Source of the DNA: Toxorhynchites rutilus septentrionalis
Lineage: Eukaryota > Arthropoda > Insecta > Diptera > Culicidae
Assembly (NCBI RefSeq): GCF_029784135.1
Contig: NC_073746.1
Span: 165,342,325 to 165,406,324 of the forward strand
DNA length: 64,000 bases
Reading direction: 5' to 3'
Shown here one piece after another: positions 33,793-44,504 of this stretch; the first letter of the stretch is position 1, and each line of letters starts with the position of its first letter. Below the pieces are notes generated by a model that ran no database searches, was not told where the DNA came from, and was given only the letters and a program-made list of their open reading frames with translations. The translations under genes were made by a program, and so were the position numbers.

Positions 33793-33960
33793 TTCCGAAT
33801 GCTGATTGTGACATCTGGTGAACCTGCCTTGGAGCGAAACAACGTTTATCGGAGTTCGAAACAATGTTCTCGGAGGGTCGAAAAGATGTAAACGAAGCAA
33901 AGCATGCCGGAAGCCCGAACGTAACCCGCGCAAATTCAGATGTCGCGATACTTTTTGAAC
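33793..33960 (+). mobile_element. Right part of the deleted mariner
   Basis: Continues the mariner frame (GEPALERNNVYR, then after a frameshift FSEGRKDVNEAKHAG). It then jumps to the right terminal repeat (33917-33957), the mirror of 25934-25975. The catalytic domain is deleted, so this was a non-autonomous mariner of about 420 bp. Confidence 0.78.
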
Positions 33961-34780
33961 CGACTTCGTACGTACCAAAAGATTAGAAGTACCAAAGATG
34001 TTGTAGCTTATTCACTACGTATTTTTGTGATTGTAAGTACTAGATGTTTTAGATATGCTCACGAGTCATCTCATTGATAAACTTGGATATATTGACTATT
34101 GTCTAGAAAATTTGCATAAGCCACCAATTAGCACAAAAAACGAAAGCAAAAAAAAACGAACATTCATGATTTTCAATGACAAGTGGTCGGTGTTAAGTCA
34201 GAGGAGACCAAGTCGCAAAATTAAAAATTTCGAGTTATTGATTGCATTAGATTAAGCATGTTGTAAGCTACGTACCACATTTATCAGATTTAAAAATCAA
34301 GCGTATAGCAAGAATAACGGATCGAAATTATTTTGAATAATAAATGAAAATCCCTTACATCACTAAACTTTAAGCTCGTTTTTCTCGGAATCATGAAAAT
34401 GTTACATGGACCAGTCTGACTTAACACCGACCAAGTATCCTGAAGTAATAAAAGAAAACGCTACGCGCGTAGGGAACTAAATATCTCTTAAATTATGTTT
34501 CAATCACTTCATTTAAGTTCACATTATTCAGCTGTGTGATCACGTTGTAATCTCTTGAATTAAATTAGTCGATGAGTGTATTATCATTCAAGCTTCAACG
34601 AATTTCAGAACGCAAATAAACTTGCGACCTGAATGCAAGCTTGTTATGTTTGTTTGGACTTAAATTTGATCATGACTTCATTCGTTCTACTAGAATATTA
34701 GTCATTATTTTAACAAGTTGCTTCACCTAATACAACTTATACAGTATCATGAAAGTTTCAAATAAGAACTTGTGTTTTAT
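33961..34780. other. No recognisable gene
   Basis: AT-rich. The phrase TGACTTAACACCGACCA (34408-34424) and AAGTGGTCGGTGTTAAGTCA (34181-34200) are near-mirror sequences about 210 bp apart, suggesting eroded terminal repeats of a small element. Confidence 0.4.
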
Positions 34781-34893
34781 TAATAGGGGTTGATTTTTAG
34801 ACCTCATCGACCCCCAAAATCAATTTTTGTTTGTGTCGACCCCTTGGAAACCGAAATCGACCCCAAGGGGTCGATATCGACCACTTTGAGAAA
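34781..34893 (-). mobile_element. hAT-type terminal fragment
   Basis: The minus strand begins CCAGGGTTTCTCAAAGTGGT, a hAT-like terminus (CAGGGTTTCTCAA). It is followed by GGTCGATATCGACC and other GGTCGA/TCGACC palindromes. Confidence 0.55.
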
Positions 34894-35800
34894 CCCTGGT
34901 GTACAGGACCATCAAGCATTTCAAGGATACAGGCATGGTTGTTCCCAACAAGAAACCTGGTAAAAAACGGAGTGTTCGGACTCCAGCGGTCATCAAAGAA
35001 GTGAAGGAACATCTCCGGCGAAATACAGCCCGTTCGGCGAGAAAACGGCGTGTGAAATGAACATGAGCCACACTTCCATGCAAAATGGTATCAAAAAAGA
35101 CCTTGGATATTCAGCTTTAAAGAAGCAGAAAATTCACGGATTAACTAGCAAAAATATTGCCTACAGGGTTGCTAAATCTCGGTCGCACGCAGGCCACAAC
35201 ATTATTTTTTCGGACGAAAAGTTGTTTACTCTGGAGGCAACTTTGAACAAGCAAAATGACCGTGTTTATGGAGCATGTCTTCGTGATATACCAGCCGATA
35301 AAAGAGCAGCCGACCGATATCAAAATTCGTCAGCTGCGATGGTATGGGGAGGTATATCGGAAATTACCATTGCTTTTCATTGACAGGGGCGTGAAAATAA
35401 AGAAGGAGTACTGCTTGCAACACGTTATCAAAGGCCATTTGCATCCTTGCGCTAAAAAGCTTTTTGGGAAAGACAGTTTTTGCTTCCAACAGGATTCAGC
35501 ACCAGCGCATAAGGCATTCATCGTTCAGATATGGAGTAAGCAGAATTAGCCTTGTTTCACCAATTCATCCGAACGGCTTGCATCGTCACCGGATTTTAAC
35601 CCACTATACTTCAGTATCTGGATGTATCCCCAGGAAAGTTGGGCGACGTTAGGCATCTGAGTTTGGACACATTTAAAAAATGTTCGGTAAAGATTTGGGA
35701 CGAAAAGCCAAACGAAGTTGTGCGTGCGGCTAGCAATGACTTCAAAAAGCGTCTACGGGCCGTTATCAAACACAAAGGTGAAAGATTTGAACTAAACTAA
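34894..35800 (+). pseudogene. Tc1-like transposase pseudogene
   Basis: The 5' end is cut off by the hAT fragment. The reading begins TIKHFKDTGMVVPNKKPGKK (helix-turn-helix/GRPR-like linker). The first catalytic Asp is in IIFSDEKLFTLE (about 35202-35237). After a frameshift near 35380 the second is in FCFQQDSAPAHKA (about 35478-35516). The third acidic site is in SSPDFNPLYFSIW (about 35583-35621). Stops and shifts make it dead. The precise DDxD/E subgroup is not assigned. Confidence 0.8.
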
Positions 35801-35834
35801 GTACATTGTAATTTTACTACTTATAGATGTTATT

Positions 35835-36100
35835 GACCCGTGGCCGAGTGGTTAGCGTCTCACATTATCATGCCGGGTGTTCGGGTTCGATTCCCGTTCT
35901 GGCCGGGGGATTTTTCATCAAGGAAATTTCCTTCGACTTGCACTGTGGTCACACGTATTCAAGAGCTTGTCCCTCGGAATACATTCATGGCGTGTTATTT
36001 GGTTTAAGAAATCTCAACCAAGTATTAATAAATGACGCTAGTTAATGCATACGTTGAGACGGCAAAAGTTCCACAAGGGAACGTTAACGCCATTCAAGAA
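35835..36100 (+). mobile_element. SINE type A, complete copy
   Basis: The tRNA-like head GTGGCCGAGTGGTTAGCGTC and B box GGGTTCGATTCCC (35882-35894) are followed by the type A body, ending CATTCAAGAA. It is flanked by the 9-bp duplication GATGTTATT at 35826-35834 and 36101-36109. The head can fold like a tRNA, but the SINE body and duplication rule out a cellular tRNA gene. Confidence 0.9.
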
Positions 36101-36246
36101 GATGTTATTAAAATCGATTCCGAAGAGCAATAAAAACTGGTTTGAGTTTTATGGCATAAATAAAGCGTAGAACTTTCACGCTGCCGCCCTGTATTCGCAC
36201 CTACCCTCCATATCTGAAGGCCGTTTCGCTATCCACAACCTGCGAC

Positions 36247-36604
36247 CAGTGTTGCCACACTTACAGATTTATCTGGAAAGGTACAGATTTTTTCGCTATT
36301 TTTGGTACAGATTCTGTACGGCACAGAGTACAGATTTTCATCAAAAAGTACAGATTGGTACAGATTTTTTCCGCGTGAGAAATTTCTTACATTCAAACAG
36401 AGCAACATTAAGGTACATGACGACTTTTACGCCGCAGTAACGCTTGGAGCGATATTTTTTAAATTTTAATTCATGATAGTACGCAATCTAGATTCAAAAA
36501 ACTATGTATAAGCATTATAAAATACTTGCAAATGTAAATGTAGTAGTCTTCATGCTAAATTTCTACAACGAATATTTTCGATGGTACAGATTTTGGCAAC
36601 ACTG
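36247..36604. mobile_element. hAT-type MITE, 358 bp
   Basis: Termini CAGTGTTGCCA and its mirror, with a perfect 8-bp target duplication CCTGCGAC at 36239-36246 and 36605-36612. The interior is rich in TACAGATTT repeats, like the sub-terminal regions of element H1, so it is probably a derivative mobilised by the same or a related transposase. Confidence 0.9.
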
Positions 36605-37023
36605 CCTGCGACCCGTCCGTTTCCTTGCAGCTAGGCTGTGCATTAGAGTGTCAATGGATGTATGGGAAAAAAGTGACCCTCGAATTTTCAAAGCGAACTT
36701 GATTAAAAATGTTGGTTCCCACGAAAAAGTACCCTATGCAAAATATCAGCTCAATCGGACTTCATTTACTAGTGTCGCACAGCGGTCAAAGTTTGAGTTT
36801 TATGAAAACCGAAAAATCACCCAAGGGGGGAGTAAAGGAAATCGGGGGCTTCGAAAAAAAAAATTGTCGATGCCAAATGTCTTCAAATTGCATGAAACGT
36901 CGAGACCTAGTGTCATCTCGAAAATTTTTTTTGTCAAAAATCGACACTCTGGGACTTAGATTTTTTTCGGAATACGAGGCAAAACGTATGGTTTTGGATG
37001 CCAATGAAAATCGTCATATCGTC

Positions 37024-37566
37024 TTCTTGTTTTTCATTCGGAACTTGCTGCGAAATGTTGATTCGCACGATAAAATACCCTCTGCAAAATATTGGTTCAT
37101 ACGGGTTTCATTTACTATTGTCGCAGATCTCAACATTTTAGTTTTCTGCAAATCGAAAAATCACTCAAGGGGGAAGTAAAGAAAATCGGAGTTTTTAAAA
37201 AAGTTTTTTGATTCCAAATGTCTTAGAATTGCATGAAACGTCGAGATTTACTGTTATCTCGATTTTTTTTTGTCAGAAATTGACTTTTCGGCACTTGGTT
37301 GTTTTTGTCTGAAATGTCGATTTTTGACGAAATTTTTTTTGTGATAGCAGTAAATCTCGACGTTTAATGCAATTCTAAGACATTTGGAATCAAAAAACTT
37401 TTTTTGAAAACCCCGAATTCCTTTACTCCCTTGGGTGATTTTTCGATTTGCAGAAAACTAAAATTTTGAGGTCAGCGACAATAGTAAATGAAGACCGTAT
37501 GAGCCAATATTTTTCAGAGGGTATTTTAACGTGCAAATCAACATTTCGCAGCAAGTTCCGAATGAA
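37024..37566. repeat. Hairpin: two ~265-bp arms
   Basis: 37024-37290 and 37300-37566 are reverse complements with few differences. Landmarks are CATTCGGAACTTGCTGCGAA and its mirror, and CATGAAACGTCGAGATTTAC and its mirror, with only about 10 bp between the arms. A transcript through this region would form a long double-stranded RNA. Confidence 0.85.
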
Positions 37567-39257
37567 AAACAGGAAGTGGGTTATATCTATGGTATAACCG
37601 CAAGGGTGACGTAGGACTATCGTTGATTTAGAGATCATTTGTTTGAAGTTGAATCTGAATTCATTCTGAATGAATGAATATTTGGAGAACTTCGAAAACG
37701 AGAGTGTTACGTTGGCGGCACAAGGTTTTATGCATCCAATATTGAATACGGAAATATCCTACTGATGGGGAAGAATAATCTTCAGAAGCTATCCTGTTAA
37801 TTGCGATTGATTGAAAAATCACAAAACCAAATGTATTTGGTCAAGTGTTACATGGATAGAAAACATTAAAATAAACTCTTTCACATGAATGTAATTTTAA
37901 ATTCCCAGTGGAACTGACAGATTATTTTCAGTAACGATTGGATATTTCCGCATTTTCCTCGATACTGGAAGCCCACCAGTGGTTAATGCTAACTCGATAA
38001 CCATCTGTTAATAGCACTTGCTTGAAACATATTTGGTCACAGTGTTACATGGATAGAAAACATTCAAATAAACTCTTTCACATGAATGTATTTTTAAATT
38101 CCTAGAGGAACTGGCAGATTATTTTCCGGATCTTTCTCGATGCTGAACGGTATCCAAACGGAAAGAATTCCGTGCGTGTATGTGTATGTTTAGCGGCTGC
38201 TTCGATGGTCACCTTCTCTTCTCCTGAAAAATTGGCTTCTCTGTGCTCGCTCACAGTTTCAAACAAACTGCTTGCGTTTCAGGGCAGATCTCAATCCTTC
38301 GCCGTCCAGCACCCTCAGCAACGATGTTGTCTTGTCGATGTCCTCACGAAAAATTAATGCGTCTCATCACCAGAATATCGCTTAAGTATGCTTTTTGTGC
38401 GTGATTGAATCGAGAGAAGGCGTGGTTTACGATGGCAATTTGGAAGGCAAACTAGAGGGGAATGAACTCTCTGAGTTCGGAACTTTCGGCGACTGAGCAA
38501 TAATCGATTGCGGGCGCATACAATATTGGATACGGAAATATCCTACTGATGGGGAAGAATAATCTTCAGAAGCTATCCTGTTAATTGCGATTGATTGAAA
38601 AATCACAAAACCAAATGTATTTGGTCACAGTGTTACATGGATAGAAAACATTCAAATAAACTCTTTCACATGAATGTATTTAAATTCCCAGAGGAACTGG
38701 CAGATTATTTTCCGGATCTTCCTCGATGCTGAATGGCATCCGAATGGAAAGAATTCCGTGCGTGTATGTGTGTGTGTGTGTGTGTAGCGGCTGCTTCGAG
38801 ATCTTCCCGGGGAACCGTTTGTGGCATCACTCTCTTCCTGATGGATTCCCTTCTGGCCTTAGGTGCACAAACAGGCTCTTGGTGACACCGTTCATCAGCG
38901 CTTTCATGATAAACGAAATTAGCTTCACCACAACAGCGACAACATGCTCCAATCGCTGTTCAATTTGAACTGAGTGGATTTCCGAGCGGCACTCGCTTAT
39001 ATACCGATTGGTGATTTCAATAGCCTGTTTTGAAAGCAAATTTAAGACTATTGGAACAAGTTTTTGGATCAGAAAGTAACAAGTATAAAACGCGTAGACA
39101 TTTTATCTTTCGAATGAAGTGTTTATCATACCATTTCATTCAGTTGTTTAGGAGCTATTAACACTCAAAACCTCGGTCTTCGGTGTAACGCTTTCGTTTT
39201 CGAAACATTGATTTTACACCCCGGTATAGAAATGAAAGACATAGTCCTACGTCAAAA
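37567..39257 (-). repeat. GACGTAG-ended promoter-bearing repeat P1, left arm
   Basis: The outer edge is GGAAGTGGGTTATATCTATG, followed by TGACGTAGGACTATCG (37608-37623). The inner edge is GAAAGACATAGTCCTACGTC (39233-39255). Inside are two related sub-blocks (about 37735-38170 and 38515-38780) sharing TACTGATGGGGAAGAATAAT and ATGGATAGAAAACATT, a (GT)n run at 38767-38784 and the promoter at 38968-39002. It is non-coding on inspection of all frames. Confidence 0.75.
38968..39003 (-). promoter_or_regulatory. Core promoter in repeat P1 (left arm)
   Basis: On the minus strand TATATAAG (38996-39003) is followed about 30 bp downstream by TCAGTT (38968-38973), the TATA-to-initiator spacing of insect RNA polymerase II promoters. 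Confidence 0.6.
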
Positions 39258-39639
39258 CCGAGATAATTATTTTTATTGGCACTTAAAACCATACGTTTCG
39301 TCTCGTATTCCGAAAAAAGTCCCAGAGTGTCAATTTTTGACAAATTTTTTTTTTCGAGATGACACTAGATCTCGATGTTTCATGCAATTTGAAGACATTT
39401 GGCATCAAAATTTTTTTTTCGAAAATCCCGATTTCTTTTACTCCTCCCATGGGTAATTTTTCGGTTTTCAAAAAACTCAAACTTTGACCGCTGTGCGACA
39501 CTAGTAAATGAAGTTCGATTGAGCTGATATTTTGCATAGGGTAGTTTTTCGTGGGAATAAACGATTTTAACCAAGTTCGCTTTGAAAATTCGAGATGGCC
39601 ATTTTCATTGGCACTCTACTGTGCATGTTGAAACTCACA

Positions 39640-40266
39640 TTGAACAATGCGAGAAGCGTGTTGATCCCTGTGAGAATCACTACGACACTCTGACGACACA
39701 ATTTGTAATATGAATCGATAATCCGATTATAAAGCAAGCGCTTGAGAAGCGTTCGATTCGACTGTCGGTAAAATCACAAAAGGGTGGGGCTTATGATGCA
39801 ATGTTCCTCTTGTATTCGAATTGTATTCCGCAGTTACTCTGGTCGTTCTTTTTTGGTTGGTAGAATGCAAATTGTTCAAAACAAAACCATGCGCTTGATA
39901 TTGAGATGTGATCGACTTACTCCACGAAGATTTATGTTTGTATGCCTACAATAGATGTCAGTGGGACAGCGTATCAAATATTGCACTCTTACGTTCATAT
40001 ACAAAATGATTAGCGGTATGACACCGAACTATTTACAAAACTCGATAGCGTATGGAAGAGATATACCGATATTATACAAGTCAAGCAAATGACCTCAGAA
40101 CCATGAACTTTCGAATGTCATGTACCCAAAACTCACATTTTTATATAGGATATCACCTGTATAACACATTACCAAATGAATCAAAGACAGCAACAAGCCT
40201 TCGAATATTCCGTAGTATTTGTAAAAAGTTTTTGAAACATGATTTAGATTTTTGGCCCAGAATGTA
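39640..40266 (+). pseudogene. Non-LTR retrotransposon reverse transcriptase, 3' end
   Basis: Plus-strand reading: MQIVQNKTMRLILRCDRLTP, then (after a stop in place of Trp) MSVGQRIKYCTLTFIYKMIS and MTPNYLQNSIAYGRDI. A frameshift near 40050 leads into the frame at 40052-40267 with NSHFYIGYHLYNTLPNESKT. This is the conserved C-terminal region of LINE ORF2 proteins, where QNKAMRxILxxxRxT and YNxLPxxxK occur. Upstream catalytic parts are absent. It occupies the spacer between the inverted repeats. Confidence 0.85.
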
Positions 40267-40269
40267 ATG

Positions 40270-41756
40270 AATGTTTTTGACTTCATTCGAAAGATAAAAT
40301 GTCTACGCGTTCTATACTTACTACTTTTTGATCCAAAAACTTGTTTCAATAGTCTTAAAATTGCTTTCAAAACAGGCTATTGAAATCACCAATCGGTATA
40401 TAAGCGAGCGCCGCTCGGAAATCCACTCAGTTCTAATTGAACAGCGTTTGGAGCATGTCGCTGTTGTGGTGAAGCTCTTCGTTTATCATGAAAGCGCGGA
40501 TGAACGGTGTCACCTGTTTGTGCACCCTAGGCCAGAAGGGAATCCATCAGGAGGAGAGTGATGCCACAAACGGTTCCCCGGGAAGAACTCGAAGCAGCCG
40601 CTACACACACACACACATACACGCGCGGAATTCTTTCCGTTTAGCTTTCCATTCAGCATCGAGAAAGTTCCGGAAAGATCTAATCGTTACTGAAAATAAT
40701 CTGCCAGTTCCTCTGGGAATTTAAAAATACATTCATGTGAAAGAGTTTATTTGAATGTTTTCTAACCATATAACACAGCGATCAAATACATTTGATTTTG
40801 TAATTTTTCAACCAAGTGTAATTAGCAGGAAAGCTTCTGATGATTATTCTTCCCCATCAGTAGGATATTTCCGTATCCAATATTGTATGCGTAAGCAATC
40901 GATTATTGCTCAGTCGCCGAAAGTTTCGAGCTCAGAGAGTTCATTCCTCTCTAGTATGCCTTCCAAATTGCCATCGTAAACCACACCTTCTCTCGATTCA
41001 ATCACACACAGCGATAGCGATATTCTGGTGGTGAGACACATTTATTTTTCGTGAGGACATCGACAAGACAACATCGTTGCCTAACGTGCTGGAAGAGGTG
41101 GACGGCGAAGGATCGACACATACACGCACAGAATTCTTTCCGTTTGGATACCATTCAGCATCGAGAAAGTTCCGGAAAGATCTAATCATTGCTGGAAAAT
41201 AATCTGCCAGTTCCTCTGGGAATTTAAAAATACATTCATGTGAAAGAGTTTATTTGAATGTTTTGTATCCATGTAACACTGTGACCAAATATGTTTCAAG
41301 CAAGTGCTATTAACAGATGGTTATCGAATTAGCATTAACCACTGGTGGGCTTCCAGTATCGAGGAAAATGTGGAAATATCTAATCGTTACTGAAAATAAT
41401 CTGCCAGTTCCCCTTGGAATTGAATAGTACATTCAAGCGAAAGAGTTTATTTTAATGTTTTCTATCCATAAAATATCCATATAATACATTTGGGTTTGTG
41501 ATTTGTCAATCAAGTACAGTTAACAGGAAAGCTTCTGAAGATTATTCTTCAGAACAAGGTTTTTCGTATCCTATATTGGATGCATAAAACCTTGTGCCTC
41601 CAACGTAACGCTCTTGTTTACGAAGTCCCCCAAATATTCATTTATTCATTCATTCAGAATGGATTTAGATTCCACTTCAAACAAATGATCTCTAAATCAA
41701 CGATAGTCCTACGTCACCCTTGCGGTTATACCATAGATATAACCCACTTCCTGTTT
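40270..41756 (+). repeat. Promoter-bearing repeat P1, right inverted arm
   Basis: Reverse complement of 37567-39115 with moderate divergence. It begins with TCATTCGAAAGATAAAATGT, contains the promoter at 40398-40433, a (CA)n run at 40605-40617, two TACTGATGGGG-type sub-blocks, and ends CCCACTTCCTG. It lacks the last ~140 bp found at 39116-39257. Confidence 0.8.
40398..40433 (+). promoter_or_regulatory. Core promoter in repeat P1 (right arm)
   Basis: TATATAAG (40398-40405) is followed by TCAGTT about 30 bp downstream (40428-40433). Conservation of both elements in the two diverged arms suggests function at least in the past. Confidence 0.6.
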
Positions 41757-42232
41757 TTTTTATCCCATTTATTTATTTAAGGCTCATTAGCATTTTAGCT
41801 GTAACAGAGCCGAATTTTAATCGTGTACATGTGTATCATATATCTATAATTAGCACATTACACTGTTGCCATTCGCCAGTATTCCTTCTATACCATTACA
41901 TATGGTACATTCACACAGTAGCCATTTAGGCGTAAGAGTATTCTTTCTGTTCTTCCATTATCCAGTTGGACCACCGGACAGCGGAGACAGTTGAATGATC
42001 ATTGTTGAGTTATTTATAGAACAGCAGCCCGATGTGACTTGCAGAGCAGAGTAGTTGTATGGATGAATCGATCTTATTTCGACCGTGGATCGATCTCCAT
42101 CGCTGATGATTGTTGCGTGGACGTAGCTATTCTGTAACAACACAAAGATGGTCAATGAGGGTCCTGAGTTTTGAACTCACGATCGATCGCTTACTAAGCG
42201 AACGCGCAACCAATGTGGCTACGGAGACCCCC
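41754..42232 (-). mobile_element. SINE type B
   Basis: Full-length minus-strand copy from the T-rich tail to the GGGGGTCTCCGTAGCCACAT head. No clear target duplication was seen. It abuts the end of the P1 right arm. Confidence 0.88.
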
Positions 42233-42330
42233 TAATAATGAATGTTGATGTTTATTATTTGTTTTTTTTTAAAAATTTTTTCCTTTAGTGGTAGACCTTA
42301 ACATACACAATACTTGTGATATCTTCAATA

Positions 42331-43625
42331 AAGGGTGTGTCACATCAAATTGCATCACGGAAAAAACGCTGTAGAAATTCGCCCAGTAGACCGATCCTTT
42401 TGAAAATTTTAGACAGTAAAATAAAAACTATTAAACAACTTTTGGCATTTTCTTTTTATTCATACTTCGAGCCCAAGCCCGTATGCTCGCACCTTCCTCT
42501 TTACCCCATCCATAAGGTTCTGTACAACGTCAGGTTGTAGTTTTTTTTGAACAGAAATCCATTTTCTCTTGAAGTCCGCCTCCGATTTGACAACTTTTGG
42601 GTTCTTCCGGAGGGCCTGCTTCATAATCGCCCAATATTTCTCTATTGGTCGAAGTTCCGGCGCGTTGGGCGGGTTCATTTCCTTTGGCACGAAGGTGACC
42701 CCGTTGGCTTCGTACCGCTCCAACACGTCCTTTGAATAGTGGCACGAAGCGAGATCCGTCCAGAAGATGGTCGGGCCCTCGTGCTGCTTCAATAGTGGTA
42801 GTAAGCGCTTCTGTAGGCACTCCTTATGGTAAACCTGCCCGTTTACCGTGCCGGTCATCACGAAGGGGGCGCTCCGCTTTCCGCAAGAGCAGATCGCTTG
42901 CCACACCATGTATTTTTTGGCAAACTTGGATAGTTTCTGCTTGCGAATCTCCTCCGGAACGCTGAATTTGTCCTCTGCGGAGAAGAACAACAGGCCCGGC
43001 TGACGAAAGTCCGCTTTGACGTAGGTTTCGTCGTCCATTACCAGGCAATGCGGCTTCGTCAGCATTTCGGTGTACAGCTTTCGGGCTCGCGTCTTCCCCA
43101 CCATGTTTTGCCTTTCGTCGCGGTTAGGAGCCTTCTGAACCTTGTATGTACGCAGGCCCTCCCGCTGCTTGGTCCGCTGGACGAATGAACTTGACAAATT
43201 CAGCTTATTGGCGACATCCCGGACCGAACCTCTCGGATCACGTCTAAACTGCTTAACTACGCGCTTGTGATCTTTTTCACTGACGGAGCATCCATTTTTG
43301 CCGTTCTTCATCTTCCGGTCGATGGTTAGGTTCTCGAAGTATCGTTTTAGTACTCTGCTGACCGAGAATTGGACGATTCCCAGCATCTTACCGATGTCCC
43401 GATGTGACAACTCCGGATTCTCGAAATGAGTGCGCAGGATTAATTCACGACGCTCTTTCTCGTTCGACGACATTTTTCCAAATTTACGAAAAATTGACAG
43501 TGAAGCATGGCCAACGTGATCTATACACTCTTATCTGATTATAAGCGAAAGCTGAAGATATAATTCCTAAAAATTAAATTTCTATAGCGTTTTTTCCGTG
43601 ATGCAATTTGATGTGACACACCCTT
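42331..43625 (-). mobile_element. DD37E Tc1/mariner element, copy 2 (apparently intact)
   Basis: 1295 bp. Both ~49-bp terminal repeats are intact, with TA at 42329-42330 and 43626-43627. It carries the uninterrupted transposase on the minus strand. Confidence 0.96.
42460..43473 (-). CDS. DD37E transposase, full-length frame
   Basis: 337 codons. The N-terminus (residues 1-60) has ELSHRDIGKMLGI with VSRVLKRY, a helix-turn-helix. Residues 64-105 contain the second DNA-binding part (SVRDVANKLNLSSSFVQR). The catalytic triad is Asp147 (VMDDETY), Asp240 (FWTDLASCHYS) and Glu278 (RPIEKYW), with 37 residues between the last two. The C-terminus KVRAYGLGLEV matches copy 3. Compared with copies 1 and 3 one residue is missing in the RQ(x)PG loop, and position 36 is Phe where the others have Ser-Thr; the effect is unknown. 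The ATG lies about 150 bp inside the right terminal repeat. It could still be active, and it could mobilise the other copies in trans. Confidence 0.95.
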   Translation of the reverse strand: MSSNEKERRELILRTHFENPELSHRDIGKMLGIVQFSVSRVLKRYFENLTIDRKMKNGKNGCSVSEKDHKRVVKQFRRDPRGSVRDVANKLNLSSSFVQRTKQREGLRTYKVQKAPNRDERQNMVGKTRARKLYTEMLTKPHCLVMDDETYVKADFRQPGLLFFSAEDKFSVPEEIRKQKLSKFAKKYMVWQAICSCGKRSAPFVMTGTVNGQVYHKECLQKRLLPLLKQHEGPTIFWTDLASCHYSKDVLERYEANGVTFVPKEMNPPNAPELRPIEKYWAIMKQALRKNPKVVKSEADFKRKWISVQKKLQPDVVQNLMDGVKRKVRAYGLGLEV

Positions 43626-43629
43626 TAGC

Positions 43630-44492
43630 TTGAGCCCGCGCGCTTTAGCAACCATAGACAATATGAGATAGAAGGAAGGAAGGTATTGTATTATAGAGAC
43701 TTTAAACTTTTTCAGTTCATTCGTCTCTAGCCTTGAGAAAGGCCCTTTGAAAACTCTACTCTACTCTACTCCAGCACTACCACCTCCACCCTCTTGCCTT
43801 GAGAAAGGCACTCGATCCCTCGCCGTCCAGCTCGTCCAGCAACGATGTTGTCCAGTCGGTGTCCACACAAAGAATGATGAGATAGAACATAAGCAAAAGC
43901 ATTTTATTCAATAAAAATGAAAGTATTCAAATGGGTTTGGTGAGATGTGGAGTGTGGAAACCTGTGATAACTTAGGGATAGCTCAACCGGAATACTCGTA
44001 GATTCATCTTCTCAACAGATAATTATATCAAGACTTTTCTGTTTTGTGGCAGATCTCATTGCAGATTCAGGTTGACACGTTTACTCCCCAGGGCTTGAAA
44101 AGTCGGCTGGAATTAGTCTCGGGTTTGCTCAGCTGTTTCGAAAACGATTGCATTAGCAGACCGTTATCGGATATCTAGTGAAGCGAGAATTCCTTTGTAA
44201 GTTCAAGGCTAATACTGGACAGGTATTGGTTTCAATTCCTGGTCGGTCAAGGATTTTTTCGGGTTAGGAATTTTCTTGACATTCCTTAAGATATGTAAAG
44301 TAATAGACCTAAAGTATCGGCTTAGGTTTGCTCAGCGGATAGAACTCGGAAACGATCGCAATTGCAGGCCGTGGCCGGGGATCTGATAAAGCGGGATTTC
44401 CCTAGTAAATTCATGGCTAATACTGACAAAGGCATTGGGTTCAATTTCCGATCGGTCTACGGTGTTTCCGGGTTGGAAATTCTCTCGACAAG
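43630..44492. other. Unassigned, with a repeat phrase shared with P1
   Basis: 43800-43875 contains CTCGCCGTCCAGCTCGTCCA and GCAACGATGTTGTCCAGTCG, matching the segment at 38295-38345 inside P1. Other parts (CTTGAGAAAGGC at 43733-43744 and 43799-43810) are short repeats. No gene is seen. Confidence 0.5.
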
Positions 44493-44504
44493 CCATAGAA
44501 TAAA

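Larger units (their letters stand above)
36640..39620. repeat. Inverted pair: 36640-37010 versus 39265-39620
   Basis: The segment holding CAGCTCAATCGGACTTCATT, CACAGCGGTCAAAGTTTGAG and GGCAAAACGTATGGTTTT on the plus strand reappears, diverged, on the minus strand at 39265-39620. No protein is supported; the frames in this sequence are Phe/Lys-rich by composition. Confidence 0.8.

Noticed and set aside
35840..35915. Possible cellular tRNA gene
   Set aside because: It has good A and B boxes, but it continues into the SINE A body and is enclosed by a 9-bp target duplication.
36504..37179. Two overlapping plus-strand frames of about 150 codons
   Set aside because: They run across the end of the hAT MITE and the inverted repeats, are Lys/Phe-rich and do not match between repeat copies.
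38172..41189. Several 60-80-codon frames in the P1 arms
   Set aside because: They change or break between the two arms while non-coding features such as TATA and initiator are kept, so coding is not supported.
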